A stretch of 64,000 nt of DNA, taken from Streptomyces indicus. Lineage in GTDB: Bacteria > Actinomycetota > Actinomycetes > Streptomycetales > Streptomycetaceae. The stretch is taken from positions 469,813-533,812 of the forward strand of contig NZ_FNFF01000003.1 of assembly GCF_900100315.1 (NCBI RefSeq). The letters run 5' to 3'. A program made the position numbers and the translations under genes. Each line of letters begins with the position of its first letter. Position 1 is the stretch's first letter. Of this stretch, positions 22,965 through 31,658 are shown piece after piece. The notes beneath the pieces were generated by a model, which saw only the letters and a list, made by a program, of their open reading frames with translations, had not been told where the DNA came from and made no database searches.

Positions 22965-23420
22965 ATGGGATCGGTACGCAAGGCGAGCGCCTGGCTCGGC
23001 CTCGTCGACGACAACGACGACGAGCGTTACTACGACGGATACGACGACGACGCGGTCGACTCGGTCGAGGAGTCCCGTACGGACAACTCCTGGGTCACGG
23101 ACCCGCGGGTGCGCGTCGCTTCACAGGCCGCGGAGGAGCAGGGCCGGCGGATCGGCACCGTCACGCCGGACAGCTTCCGCGATGCCCGCGGCATCGGCGA
23201 GCTGTTCCGCGACGGGGTCCCGGTCATCATGAACCTCACGTCGATGGAGCCCTCCGACGCCAAGCGCGTGGTGGACTTCGCGGCCGGACTGACCTTCGGT
23301 CTGCGCGGCTCCATCGAGCGTGTGGCGGGCCGGGTGTTCCTGCTGACCCCGGCCAACACCCAGATCGTCAACGGTGAGTCGGCCGCGCGGCCCGCGGACG
23401 GCTTCTTCAACCAGAGCTGA
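22965..23420 (+). CDS. sflA: SepF-like cell division protein
   Basis: A 151-aa SepF family protein. ATG 22965 follows GAGGAGG. The N-terminal [16 protein letters not shown] is the amphipathic membrane-binding helix seen in SepF. An acidic disordered linker ([15 protein letters not shown]) follows, and the C-terminal SepF core starts near [20 protein letters not shown], with [20 protein letters not shown] and [20 protein letters not shown]. SepF links FtsZ to the membrane. Streptomyces has three members. The neighbourhood (dnaE2, DUF5685) matches the locus I recall as sflA (SCO1749) rather than sepF beside ftsZ, so the symbol is assigned from context. Confidence 0.85.
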   Translation: MGSVRKASAWLGLVDDNDDERYYDGYDDDAVDSVEESRTDNSWVTDPRVRVASQAAEEQGRRIGTVTPDSFRDARGIGELFRDGVPVIMNLTSMEPSDAKRVVDFAAGLTFGLRGSIERVAGRVFLLTPANTQIVNGESAARPADGFFNQS

Positions 23421-23422
23421 GC

Positions 23423-23450
23423 CGCGGCCCGTTCGCCGGAGCGGGCCGCG
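23423..23450. terminator. Bidirectional terminator between the sepF-like gene and gcdH
   Basis: CGCGGCCCG (23423-23431) pairs with CGGGCCGCG (23442-23450), starting 2 bases after the sepF-like stop. Further GC-rich complementary stretches follow up to the converging gcdH stop at 23487. Confidence 0.65.
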
Positions 23451-23486
23451 TGCCCGCGCTCCGCGGAACGGGCCGCGGACGCGCGC

Positions 23487-24674
23487 TCACCGGAAGGCGT
23501 CGAGCCCGGTGAGCGCCTTGCCGAGCACCAACTGGTGCATCTCCACGGTGCCTTCGTACGTGAGCACCGACTCGAGATTCGTCGCATGACGCATCACCGG
23601 GTACTCCAGCGAAATCCCGTTCGCACCGAGGATGGTGCGCGAGGTCCGGCAGATCTCGATGGCCTCGCGCACATTGTTGAGCTTGCCGAAGCTGATCTGC
23701 TCGGGCCTGATGCGCCCGGCGTCCATGCGGCGGCCCAGGTGGTGCGCGAGCAGGATCCCCTTGTGCAGCTCGACGGCCATGTCGGCGAGCTTGGCCTGGG
23801 TGAGCTGGAAGCCGCCGATGGGCTTGCCGAACTGTTCGCGGGACGTCGCGTAGTCGAGCGCCGCCTCGAAGCCGGCACGGGCCGCCCCCATCGCACCCCA
23901 CACGATGCCGTAGCGCGCGTGGCTCAGACAGCTGAGCGGTCCGCGCAGGCCGGTGACCCCGGGCAGCACGGCGTCGGCGGGCAGCCGCACCTCGTCCAGC
24001 ACCAGTTCGCTGGTGACGGACGCCCGCAGTGACCACTTGTGCTTGATCTCGGGCGCCGAGAAGCCGGGGCTGTCCGTGGGGACGACGAAGCCGCGGATGC
24101 CGTCGTCGGTCTGCGCCCAGACGACGGCGACCTTCGCCACCGAGCCGTTGGTGATCCACATCTTGCGCCCGGTGAGCACCCAGTCGGTGCCGTCCTTCTT
24201 CGCGTACGTGCGCATGCCGGCCGGGTCGGAGCCGTGGTCGGGTTCGGTGAGGCCGAAGCAGCCGATCGCCTCGCCCGCCGCCATCCGCGGCAGCCACTGC
24301 TGCTTCTGCTCCTCGGAGCCGAACCGCCAGATCGCGTACATGGCGAGCGAGCCCTGGACGGAGACGAGCGAGCGGATGCCGGAGTCGGCGGCTTCGAGTT
24401 CGAGGCAGGCGAGTCCGTACTGGACCGCGCTCGCGCCCGCGCAGCCGTATCCCGTGAGCGACATCCCAAGGGCGCCGATCTCCCCCAGCTCACGGGCGAG
24501 TTCGTGCACGCCGGGCAGCTCCCCGCGCTCGTACCAGTCGGCGATGTGCGGCAGGACGCGGTCGGCGGCCCAGGTCCGTACGGTGTCCCGGATCGCGAGG
24601 TCCTCGGGGTCGAGCAGGTCGTCGATGCCGAGGGGGTCGCGGGGATCGAAGGGGGGTGCTGAGGATGCGGACAT
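23487..24674 (-). CDS. gcdH: Acyl-CoA dehydrogenase, glutaryl-CoA dehydrogenase-like
   Basis: FAD-dependent acyl-CoA dehydrogenase of 395 aa, the usual family length. The N-terminal helical domain begins DPLGIDDLLDPEDLAIRDTV. FAD-contacting motifs are CFGLTEPDHGSDP and WITNGSVAKVAVVWA. The catalytic base lies in LESVLTYEGTVEMHQLVLGK, whose YEGT glutamate is where glutaryl-CoA dehydrogenases carry it. GKPIGGFQLTQAKLADMAVE and the GANGISLEYPVMRH segment also resemble GCDH, which oxidises and decarboxylates glutaryl-CoA to crotonyl-CoA in lysine/tryptophan breakdown. No other catabolic gene is adjacent, so the exact acyl substrate is inferred. The ETF partner is not in the window. Confidence 0.85.
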   Translation of the reverse strand: MSASSAPPFDPRDPLGIDDLLDPEDLAIRDTVRTWAADRVLPHIADWYERGELPGVHELARELGEIGALGMSLTGYGCAGASAVQYGLACLELEAADSGIRSLVSVQGSLAMYAIWRFGSEEQKQQWLPRMAAGEAIGCFGLTEPDHGSDPAGMRTYAKKDGTDWVLTGRKMWITNGSVAKVAVVWAQTDDGIRGFVVPTDSPGFSAPEIKHKWSLRASVTSELVLDEVRLPADAVLPGVTGLRGPLSCLSHARYGIVWGAMGAARAGFEAALDYATSREQFGKPIGGFQLTQAKLADMAVELHKGILLAHHLGRRMDAGRIRPEQISFGKLNNVREAIEICRTSRTILGANGISLEYPVMRHATNLESVLTYEGTVEMHQLVLGKALTGLDAFR

Positions 24675-24820
24675 GACCGGCCTCCGGTGCGGGCGCCAAG
24701 AAAACTAGCGGTGGTAGTCGAGGTGCGCCGACGACGTTAGGCGCGTGGCTCGTCACGCGTCAACGTAGTGCCGGGCGGCTCGCGTCCGGAGCCTGCTGGG
24801 TCCGCCGGGTCCGTCGTGCC

Positions 24821-26536
24821 TCAGCCGCGCGACTCGGCGGAGGCGTGCTCGCGCGAGGGGCGGGCGGCGCGCTCACGCGTGGGAGCGGACGACGGAGAGG
24901 CGGGTGCGGTCTCCTGCGGGGGCGCCGGCGAGGGGATCGCAGCCATCGCGTCCTCCTCGTGATCCTGCTCGTACTCCTGCACGCAGGACATCGCCCTGGG
25001 CAGCTTGAGCGCCGCGAGCGCGCCGATCAGGAGCAGGCCCGCGCTGACCAGGAGCGTCACATGCAGGCCGTGCACGAAGGAGTCGCGTGCCGCCTCGCGC
25101 AGCGCGAGCCCCGCGCCGCCGCCGAGCCCGTCGGCGACCTGGTAGGCCTCGCCCAGCGAGTTCTCCGCCGCCTCCCGGGCCGGCTCCGGCACACCGGGGG
25201 CCGCCGCGAGGCCGGGTGCGTACGCCGCGTTCATCACGCTGCCGAGCAGCGCTATGCCCATGCCGCCGCCGAGTTGGTACGAGGTCTCGCCGATTGCGGC
25301 CGCACCGCCCGCCTGGCCCTGCGGCGCCTCGGAGAGCATCGACTCGTACGAGCCGAACAGCGTGGTCTGGAGGCCGAAGCCGAGCAGGACGAAGCCGACG
25401 AGCATCAGGAGCGGGTTGTCCTCGTGGCCGAGGAAGGTGAGGACCAGGACCGCCGCGGCCGTCAGGCAGAAGCCGCAGGAGACCATCGCGCGCGGCCCGG
25501 CCTTGGGCAGCAGCTGCGAGCCCACGAGACCGCCCGCCATCGCCGCCAGCGTGAGCGGCACCATGCGCAGGCCGGTCTCCAGGGGCGAGAGGCCGAGCAC
25601 CAGTTGCAGGTACTGGGCAGCGATCAGCATCAGGCCGACCAGCGCCAGCATCGCGAGCACGATGCAGCTGACCGAGGTGCCGAACGCGGGCCGGGCGAAC
25701 ATGGCGAGGTCGACCAGCGGGTGCTTGCGGCGCCGCTGCCGGCGGACGAAGCCCACCAGGAGCACCGCACCCACGACCAGCGGCACGAGGGTCATCGCGC
25801 TGAGCATGCCCTCGCCGCCGCCCGCGCGCTTGACGCCCATCACGACGCCGAAGAGTCCGCCGGCGGCCATCAGCGCGCCGACGACGTCCCACGGTCCTTC
25901 GCGGTCACCGGTGGACTCGGGGAGCAGCCAGCGACCCGCGAAGAGACTCGCGAACATCAGCGGGATGTTGATCAGGAAGACCGAGCCCCACCAGAAGTGC
26001 TCGAGCAGGAAGCCGCCGAGCAGCGGGCCCGCGGCGGCGCCGACCGCGGCCACCGCGGTCCACACGCCTATCGCGACGGCCCGCTCGCGCCGGTCGGGGA
26101 AGACCTGGCGGACGATCGAGAGCGTGGCGGGCATGATCATCGCGCCGCCGACGCCGAGCAGCGCACGGGCCGCGATGAGCAGGTGGGGCGAGTCGGCGAG
26201 CGCGGCCATCGCTGAGGCGACGCCGAAGAGCCCGTATCCGATCAGCAGCACCTTGCGGCGGCCGACGCGGTCGCCGAGCGTGCCGAAGAGGATCAGCAGG
26301 GAGGCGCACACCAGCGGGTAGGCGTCCACGATCCACAGGAGCTGGATGCCGCCGGGCTTGAGGTCCTCGGTGACGGCGGGGACCGCGACGTGGAGCACGG
26401 TGGAGTCGATCGCGACGATCGCGAGCGACACGCACAGGACGATCAGGACCACCCAGCGGTTGGCACCGCCCTCGGGGCACAGACGCCGGGCCACGGCCGA
26501 GGGCCGCCGCGGGGCAGCCGTGGTCGTCCCGGTCAT
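24821..26536 (-). CDS. DHA2-family MFS drug efflux transporter
   Basis: A 14-TM proton-coupled efflux pump of 571 aa. The start at 26536 (MTGTTTAAPRRPSAVARRLC) has GGAGG upstream. Helix 1 is RWVVLIVLCVSLAIVAIDST, with the DHA2 IDSTVLHVAVPAV pattern. Motif A appears as GTLGDRVGRRKVLLIGYGLF. The central pair of extra helices and QLGGGMGIALLGSVMNAAY agree with QacA/EmrB-type pumps. The cytoplasmic C-terminal tail of about 60 residues is hydrophilic with Pro/Ser repeats. No TetR or MarR gene is adjacent, so regulation and substrate are unknown; antibiotic or dye export is the family norm. Confidence 0.9.
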   Translation of the reverse strand: MTGTTTAAPRRPSAVARRLCPEGGANRWVVLIVLCVSLAIVAIDSTVLHVAVPAVTEDLKPGGIQLLWIVDAYPLVCASLLILFGTLGDRVGRRKVLLIGYGLFGVASAMAALADSPHLLIAARALLGVGGAMIMPATLSIVRQVFPDRRERAVAIGVWTAVAAVGAAAGPLLGGFLLEHFWWGSVFLINIPLMFASLFAGRWLLPESTGDREGPWDVVGALMAAGGLFGVVMGVKRAGGGEGMLSAMTLVPLVVGAVLLVGFVRRQRRRKHPLVDLAMFARPAFGTSVSCIVLAMLALVGLMLIAAQYLQLVLGLSPLETGLRMVPLTLAAMAGGLVGSQLLPKAGPRAMVSCGFCLTAAAVLVLTFLGHEDNPLLMLVGFVLLGFGLQTTLFGSYESMLSEAPQGQAGGAAAIGETSYQLGGGMGIALLGSVMNAAYAPGLAAAPGVPEPAREAAENSLGEAYQVADGLGGGAGLALREAARDSFVHGLHVTLLVSAGLLLIGALAALKLPRAMSCVQEYEQDHEEDAMAAIPSPAPPQETAPASPSSAPTRERAARPSREHASAESRG

Positions 26537-26764
26537 CCGTGTACCTCCAGGTGGGGTCCTCGAACGCTGCCGTCGGGTGGGGCCGGAACGGCGCACTTAC
26601 GAGTGAGCCGTCAGATTACGCGAGTTCACGGCTGGTGCGCGTGGTCCATCTCTCACGCGCACGCGAGGTGCTTGTGGGATACACCACCCTTCTTCGCCCT
26701 ATACACGCACACACGTGGCACCTCGGTTCGGGCGGGCACGGGACCGGCGCCCATAATCGAGCCC

Positions 26765-27919
26765 GTGACCGACCTCGATCAACGACCTGACCGGCGCACC
26801 GGGCGCCTGCCGGCCGCGCTGCGCCACGCGGCACCGGCGCTCCTCGTGTACGCCGGGGTGCGGGCGCTCGGTCTGGCGGTGCTCGCCCTGTGGTGCCTGG
26901 GCACGGGCAAGAGTCCACACACCTTGCTGACCGCGCGCTGGGACTCGCTCTGGTACGTCCGCGTCGCCGAGCACGGCTACGGCTGGCAGACCACGCTGCC
27001 CGACGGCACGGTCCACTCCAATCTCGCGTTCTTCCCGCTCCTGCCCTGGCTGGAGCGGCTGGTCTCGGCCCTCACCCCGCTCTCGTACGCGGACGCCGGG
27101 ATGGTGGTCGCCTGGCTGGCCTCCCTGGCCGCGGCCTGGGGCATCTTCCTGATCGCCGACCGGATGTACGGCAGGCGGGCCGGGGTCTGCGCGGTGGCGC
27201 TGTGGGCGGTGCTTCCGGTCGGGATCGTTCAGTCGATGGCGTACAGCGAGAGCCTGTTCACGGCACTCGCGGCCTGGTCGCTGTACGCGGTGCTGCGGGA
27301 GCGGTGGGTGACGGCGGGGCTGCTCGCGGCGCTCGCGGGGCTGACGCGGCCGGTCGGCATGGCGGTGGTGGCGGCGCTGTGGGTGGCCGCGGTGCTCTGG
27401 GTCGTACGGGAGAAGCGCGCGCCGTGGCGTCCGGTGCTCGGCGCGCTGCTCGCGCCGCTCGGCGCGGCCGGGTACGTGCTGTGGGTCGGGCAGCGGACCG
27501 GCGGCGGGCTGTTCGGCTACCTCGACGTGCAGAAGCAGTGGGGCAACGGCTTCGACTTCGGCTACGCCTTCGTCCGCTTCATCGCCGACAAGTTCACCTC
27601 GTTCCCCTCGGCGCTCGCCGGGGCCGGCCTGATCGTCGGCGTCGTGCTCGTGATCTGGTTGTACGTGACGGGCGTACGGCAGAAGCAGCCGGTGCCGCTG
27701 CTCGTGTACACCGGGATCGTGGTCGCGCTCGCGCTCTGCGCCTCGGGCTACTTCGGGTCCAAGCCGCGGCTCCTGATGCCGGCCTTCCCGCTGCTGCTGC
27801 CGCTCGCCGTCGCGCTCGGGCGGCTGCGAACCTCCAGGTCGGCGGCTGTCCTGGCGGTCGTGGGCGCGGCCTCCGCCGTGTACGGGGCGCTGTGGCTGAA
27901 CGGCTCGGGGCCGCCATGA
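26765..27919 (+). CDS. PIG-V-like polyprenol-dependent mannosyltransferase
   Basis: A 384-aa integral membrane glycosyltransferase of the GT-C fold. The start at GTG 26765 (VTDLDQRPDRRTGRLPAALR) is preferred over the long upstream frame, which is antisense to the MFS gene leader. The hallmark is ARWDSLWYVRVAEHGYGW in the first loop: PIG-V/Gpi18 proteins have WDxxWYxxIAxxGY, whose Asp is catalytic. FFPLLPWLERLVSAL and SMAYSESLFTALAAWSLYAV are also family features. About nine to ten TM helices are visible. In actinobacteria such enzymes mannosylate lipids or glycans on the outer face using polyprenyl-phosphate-mannose. The next gene is a PAP2 phosphatase that could recycle polyprenyl phosphates. 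Confidence 0.8.
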   Translation: MTDLDQRPDRRTGRLPAALRHAAPALLVYAGVRALGLAVLALWCLGTGKSPHTLLTARWDSLWYVRVAEHGYGWQTTLPDGTVHSNLAFFPLLPWLERLVSALTPLSYADAGMVVAWLASLAAAWGIFLIADRMYGRRAGVCAVALWAVLPVGIVQSMAYSESLFTALAAWSLYAVLRERWVTAGLLAALAGLTRPVGMAVVAALWVAAVLWVVREKRAPWRPVLGALLAPLGAAGYVLWVGQRTGGGLFGYLDVQKQWGNGFDFGYAFVRFIADKFTSFPSALAGAGLIVGVVLVIWLYVTGVRQKQPVPLLVYTGIVVALALCASGYFGSKPRLLMPAFPLLLPLAVALGRLRTSRSAAVLAVVGAASAVYGALWLNGSGPP

Positions 27920-28136
27920 GCGGCGGGAGAATTCCACACCGATTGCCGGTGAACGAATTCCGGACGCGAGATAAAACCGCTGCGGGATCGATCAATGAAA
28001 TTGCGGACGAAGGTCCCGGGCTATTCGACGGATGGCGGGAATAAACCTCCGCCTGAGATCAATCCCACATCACATCGTCATCACAAAGACACCGTTTCGG
28101 CCTGGAGCCCAGCTCACCCGCTGTAACGTCGATTGA

Positions 28137-29162
28137 GTGCGTACCGAACAAAACCTCACCCGTCTGGACCGGCTGTTCGCCCGTCTGGACCGTGAGCCTG
28201 AGCGGCCGCAGAACCTAGATGTTCCGCGGATGAGCCCGCACCGGATCGTGCTTCTCGGCTCGACCCTGGTGTTCTACGGGCTCATCATCGTGGCCGTCAT
28301 CAACACCACCTGGCTCGTCCGCCTCGACTGGCAGCTGATGTTCTTCCGGCCGTACCAGCAGTGGCCGGAGCTGCACGCCTTCATCGACTACTACGTGGTG
28401 CTCGGCCAGCGCGGCCCCACCGCCGTGATGGTGCTGGCCTGGCTGGGCTGGCGCTCCTGGCGGCAGCACACGCTGCGGCCGCTGCTGATGCTCGGCACCT
28501 CGTTGCTGCTGCTCAACGTCACGGTGGGCGCCGCCAAGATCGGCATGGGCCGGCTCGGCCCGCACTACGCCACGGTGATCGGGTCCAACGAGATGTGGCA
28601 CTTCGGCGAGGGCGACATATTTCCCTCGGGCCACACCGCCAACGCGGTCGTGACCTGGGGCATCCTCGCGTACCTGGCCTCCAGCCAGCGCACCCGGCGC
28701 TATCTGTCGGCCGTCTCCGCGATCGTGGCGCTCGGCGTCGGTCTCAGCACCGTCTACCTCGGTACGCACTGGCTCAGCGACGTGATGCTCGGCTGGGCCG
28801 CGGGCCTGCTGATCCTGCTCGCGCTGCCCTGGTTCGAGCCGCTGGTCGCCCGCGCCGAGGCCTGGATCTTCGCGCTGCGCGAGCGGATCCGCGAGCGCAG
28901 GGCCGCGGCGGCGCTGCCGGTCGGTGTCCCGGCGATGTTCCCGCAGCGCGCCCCGGCCGACGACGAGGTGCCGGCGCGCGAGCCGATCGCCGCGACGGTG
29001 CACCAGTCCCGCGTCCACCGCACGCACCCGGACCGCGCCCATCCGGAGCGCGCGCACCCGGTCCGTACGGAGCGGGCGCCCGTCACCCCGGTCGGCAGCC
29101 GCCGGCCGCATCCGGAGCGGGTGGCCCGCTCCACCCCGGCCAGCCCGGTCACGGGCGGCTGA
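28137..29162 (+). CDS. PAP2-family membrane phosphatase
   Basis: A 341-aa membrane phosphatase of the PAP2 (type 2 phosphatidic acid phosphatase) family, which removes phosphate from lipid phosphates such as undecaprenyl pyrophosphate or phosphatidic acid. The three active-site motifs are present: KIGMGRLGP (short KxxxxxRP-like, with Gly before Pro), PSGHTANA, and STVYLGTHWLSDV (SRxxxxxHxxxD-like, with Thr for Arg). Five to six TM helices span about residues 38-245. The hydrophilic C-terminal tail is Arg/Pro/His-rich, with the repeat HPDRAHPERAHPVRTERAP. It is closed by a very strong hairpin at 29221-29260. The substituted residues in motifs 1 and 3 leave some doubt about activity. Confidence 0.85.
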   Translation: MRTEQNLTRLDRLFARLDREPERPQNLDVPRMSPHRIVLLGSTLVFYGLIIVAVINTTWLVRLDWQLMFFRPYQQWPELHAFIDYYVVLGQRGPTAVMVLAWLGWRSWRQHTLRPLLMLGTSLLLLNVTVGAAKIGMGRLGPHYATVIGSNEMWHFGEGDIFPSGHTANAVVTWGILAYLASSQRTRRYLSAVSAIVALGVGLSTVYLGTHWLSDVMLGWAAGLLILLALPWFEPLVARAEAWIFALRERIRERRAAAALPVGVPAMFPQRAPADDEVPAREPIAATVHQSRVHRTHPDRAHPERAHPVRTERAPVTPVGSRRPHPERVARSTPASPVTGG

Positions 29163-29220
29163 CCGTCCCGCGAGGGATGCCGCAGACAGCGGGGGCCGGT
29201 ACGCACAACCTCCCCGCGAA

Positions 29221-29260
29221 GCGAAGGCCCCGGCTCGATCCGTCGAGCCGGGGCCTTCGC
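29221..29260. terminator. Terminator after the PAP2 gene (probably bidirectional)
   Basis: An 18-bp perfect stem (29221-29238 with 29243-29260) with a TCCG loop. It is followed by the minus-strand I78 gene stop at 29305 and probably serves both converging genes. Confidence 0.88.
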
Positions 29261-29304
29261 CGTGCCGTATCGGGGTAAGGGATCCGGAAGAAGGGGTGAA
29301 GGGG

Positions 29305-29520
29305 TCAGCCCTTCCAGCAGCGCGTCACCGCGCCGTCGGTGACCTCGAAGTTCAGCCGTCCCGCGAGGTACTCCATCGTGATGATGGCGCCCGGCGGGAG
29401 CGTCCTGACGGTGCTCCACCCGTGCTCGCGGGCCCGCTGCTCCGCGCTGTGCGCCTCCAGGCCGACGTAGGTCTCGAGGTTGTCCTGAGGTTCCGCTCCG
29501 GGCGTGGGTATCGGTGCCAT
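29305..29520 (-). CDS. I78-family peptidase inhibitor
   Basis: A 71-aa protein. The start at 29520 (MAPIPTPGAEPQDNLETYVG) gives the typical I78 length. Family motifs are GLEAHSAEQRAREHGWSTVR, the PPGAIITMEYLAGRLNFEV core strand pair, and the closing DGAVTRCWKG. I78 members include small inhibitors of subtilisin/chymotrypsin-type proteases. No signal peptide is seen, so it is either cytoplasmic or exported by another route. Secreted serine proteases are encoded elsewhere in the window, but no direct partnership can be claimed. Confidence 0.8.
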   Translation of the reverse strand: MAPIPTPGAEPQDNLETYVGLEAHSAEQRAREHGWSTVRTLPPGAIITMEYLAGRLNFEVTDGAVTRCWKG

Positions 29521-29671
29521 ACGGCCCACCGTAGGCGTCCTCGGACGGGAACGGAAAGTGCGGCACCCCAGCCCACAGGTGCCACCGAGCGTCACCTGTC
29601 CCTCGCCGGTCACGCTTGTGTCACAGGTTCACGACAGGGGTTTATCCGGCAGTTCTTCACACGAACGAGGG

Positions 29672-29695
29672 GTTTCGAATTCCAGGAACGGGTAG
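29672..29695 (+). promoter_or_regulatory. SigB-type (stress sigma) promoter candidate upstream of ctaD
   Basis: GTTTC (29672) and GGGTAG (29690) with 14 bases between GTTT and GGGTA match the Streptomyces sigma-B/H-family pattern GTTT-N14-16-GGGTA. It lies about 260 bases upstream of ctaD. The rest of 29521-29957 holds only a doubtful small ORF. Confidence 0.4.
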
Positions 29696-29807
29696 TCGTA
29701 AAGACCGCCCGCAGCCCGGGCAATTCGGCGGCCACCCGGGGCCCGTGATTGTTCCGTTATTGCGATCGGCGTGCGGCGGCCCGCAGTTGACGACGCATGA
29801 GGAATTC

Positions 29808-29939
29808 ATGGTTCCCGTACAGAATCCGCCGCTCCTCTCCATTCCTTCGCCACCTGGTTCGTACTCCCTTGCGTACGCCCCCTGTTGGAGCCGGGGCGTG
29901 CGCGAGCATCATGGCGAGTGCTCCAGGGCCCAGACGTGA
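29808..29939 (+). CDS. Candidate 43-aa leader peptide upstream of ctaD
   Basis: ATG 29808 follows GAGGA at ribosome-binding distance and opens a frame beginning MVPVQNPPLLSIPSPPGSYS and ending 18 bases before ctaD. It has no recognisable domain, no hydrophobic segment and a single Cys. The good start and position are the only support. It could be a translated leader that influences ctaD, or simply chance. Confidence 0.2.
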   Translation: MVPVQNPPLLSIPSPPGSYSLAYAPCWSRGVREHHGECSRAQT

Positions 29940-29957
29940 CGACGCGAGGGGGCAGCG

Positions 29958-31658
29958 ATGGGGACGACGGACACCGTGCAGGAGGTCGCCGACGCGGTGC
30001 CGGTGCGCCGGCCCGGGCGCGTGGTGGTCGACTGGCTGACGACCACCGACCACAAGAAGATCGGGCATCTCTACCTGATCACGTCGTTCGCGTTCTTCCT
30101 GATCGCCGGTCTGATGGCCCTGATGATGCGGGCCGAGCTCGCCCGCCCCGGGCTCCAGCTGATGACCAACAACGAGTTCAACCAGGCGTTCACGATGCAC
30201 GGCACGATCATGCTGCTGCTCTTCGCGACGCCGACCTTCGCGGGCTTCGCCAACGAGATCATGCCGCTCCAGATCGGGGCGCCCGACGTGGCCTTCCCGC
30301 GGCTCAACATGCTCTCGTACTGGCTGTTCCTCTTCGGCGGGCTCATCGTGCTCGGCTCGCTGCTCGTGCCCACCGGGCCGGCCAACTTCGGCTGGTTCGC
30401 CTACGCGCCGCTCAACAGCCTGGAGCACTCCCCCGGCATCGGCGCCGACATGTGGATCATGGGGCTCGCCCTGTCCGGGTTCGGCACGATCCTGGGCGCC
30501 GTGAACTTCCTGACGACGATCATCGGGATGCGCGCGCCGGGGATGACGATGTTCCGTATGCCGGTCTTCACGTGGAACGTGCTGTTCACGTCGATCCTCG
30601 TCCTGATCGCGTTCCCGGTGCTCGCGGCCGCGCTGCTCGTCCTGGAGGCGGACCGGCGGTTCGGGTCGATGGTGTTCGAGGCGGAGTTCGGCGGGGCGCT
30701 CCTGTGGCAGCACCTGTTCTGGTTCTTCGGGCATCCGGAGGTCTACATCATCGCGCTGCCGTTCTTCGGCATCATCACGGAGATCATCCCGGTGTTCAGC
30801 CGGAAGCCGATCTTCGGTTACGTGATGCTGGTCGGCGCCACGATGGCCATCACCGGACTCTCGGTCGTGGTGTGGGCGCACCACATGTTCGCGACGGGTG
30901 CGGTCCTGCTGCCCTTCTTCTCGTTCATGTCCTTCCTGATCGCGGTGCCCACGGGCGTGAAGTTCTTCAACTGGACCGGGACCATGCTGAAGGGGTCCTT
31001 GAGCTTCGAGACACCGATGCTGTGGGCGATGGGGTTCCTGGTGTCGTTCCTGTTCGGCGGTCTGACGGGGGTGATCCTGGCGTCGCCGCCGATGGACTTC
31101 CACGTCACCGACTCGTACTTCGTCGTCGCGCACTTCCACTACGTGGTGTTCGGCACCGTGGTCTTCGCGACCTTCGGCGGCTTCTACTTCTGGTGGCCGA
31201 AGTTCACCGGGAAGCTGCTCGACGAGCGGCTCGGGAAGATCCAGTTCTGGACGCTGTTCGTGGGCTTCCACACCACGTTCCTGGTGCAGCACTGGCTGGG
31301 CGCGGAGGGGATGCCGCGGCGGTACGCGGACTATCTGGCGGCCGACGGGTTCACGGCGCTCAACATGATCTCGACGATCGGCGCCTTCCTGCTGGGGCTC
31401 TCCACGCTGCCCTTCGCCTACAACGTGTGGAAGACCGCCAAGTACGGCAAGAAGGTCGAGGTCGACGACCCCTGGGGGTACGGGCGTTCGCTGGAGTGGG
31501 CGACCTCGTGTCCGCCGCCGCGGCACAACTTCGTCACGCTTCCGCGGATCCGTTCGGAGTCCCCGGCGTTCGATCTGCACCATCCGAAGTTCGCGGCGTT
31601 CCAGCGGGAGACGAACCCCGTTCCAGAGCCCGGGAGAGGCGGTCACGACTCCGCCTGA
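29958..31658 (+). CDS. ctaD: Cytochrome c oxidase subunit I (isolated copy)
   Basis: A 566-aa catalytic subunit of the aa3-type terminal oxidase, reducing O2 to water and pumping protons. It starts at ATG 29958 after GAGGGGGC. Haem a ligand His is in [12 protein letters not shown]. The CuB/Tyr site is [13 protein letters not shown], with a further His pair in [10 protein letters not shown]. Haem ligands are also in [12 protein letters not shown]. Twelve TM helices are expected and visible. The C-terminal tail after [13 protein letters not shown] is the long actinobacterial form. No ctaC, ctaE or qcr genes are nearby, so it must borrow partners from the main oxidase locus, presumably as an alternative subunit I. 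Its last 125 bases overlap the antisense WYL regulator gene. Confidence 0.96.
   Translation: MGTTDTVQEVADAVPVRRPGRVVVDWLTTTDHKKIGHLYLITSFAFFLIAGLMALMMRAELARPGLQLMTNNEFNQAFTMHGTIMLLLFATPTFAGFANEIMPLQIGAPDVAFPRLNMLSYWLFLFGGLIVLGSLLVPTGPANFGWFAYAPLNSLEHSPGIGADMWIMGLALSGFGTILGAVNFLTTIIGMRAPGMTMFRMPVFTWNVLFTSILVLIAFPVLAAALLVLEADRRFGSMVFEAEFGGALLWQHLFWFFGHPEVYIIALPFFGIITEIIPVFSRKPIFGYVMLVGATMAITGLSVVVWAHHMFATGAVLLPFFSFMSFLIAVPTGVKFFNWTGTMLKGSLSFETPMLWAMGFLVSFLFGGLTGVILASPPMDFHVTDSYFVVAHFHYVVFGTVVFATFGGFYFWWPKFTGKLLDERLGKIQFWTLFVGFHTTFLVQHWLGAEGMPRRYADYLAADGFTALNMISTIGAFLLGLSTLPFAYNVWKTAKYGKKVEVDDPWGYGRSLEWATSCPPPRHNFVTLPRIRSESPAFDLHHPKFAAFQRETNPVPEPGRGGHDSA

Noticed and set aside
26390..26764. N-terminal extension of the mannosyltransferase frame
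   Set aside because: It is antisense to the start of the MFS gene; GTG 26765 begins a normal protein of this family.
29757..31646. 629-codon minus-strand frame antisense to ctaD
   Set aside because: Very Arg/Glu/His/Pro-rich and without domains; ctaD motifs on the other strand are complete.
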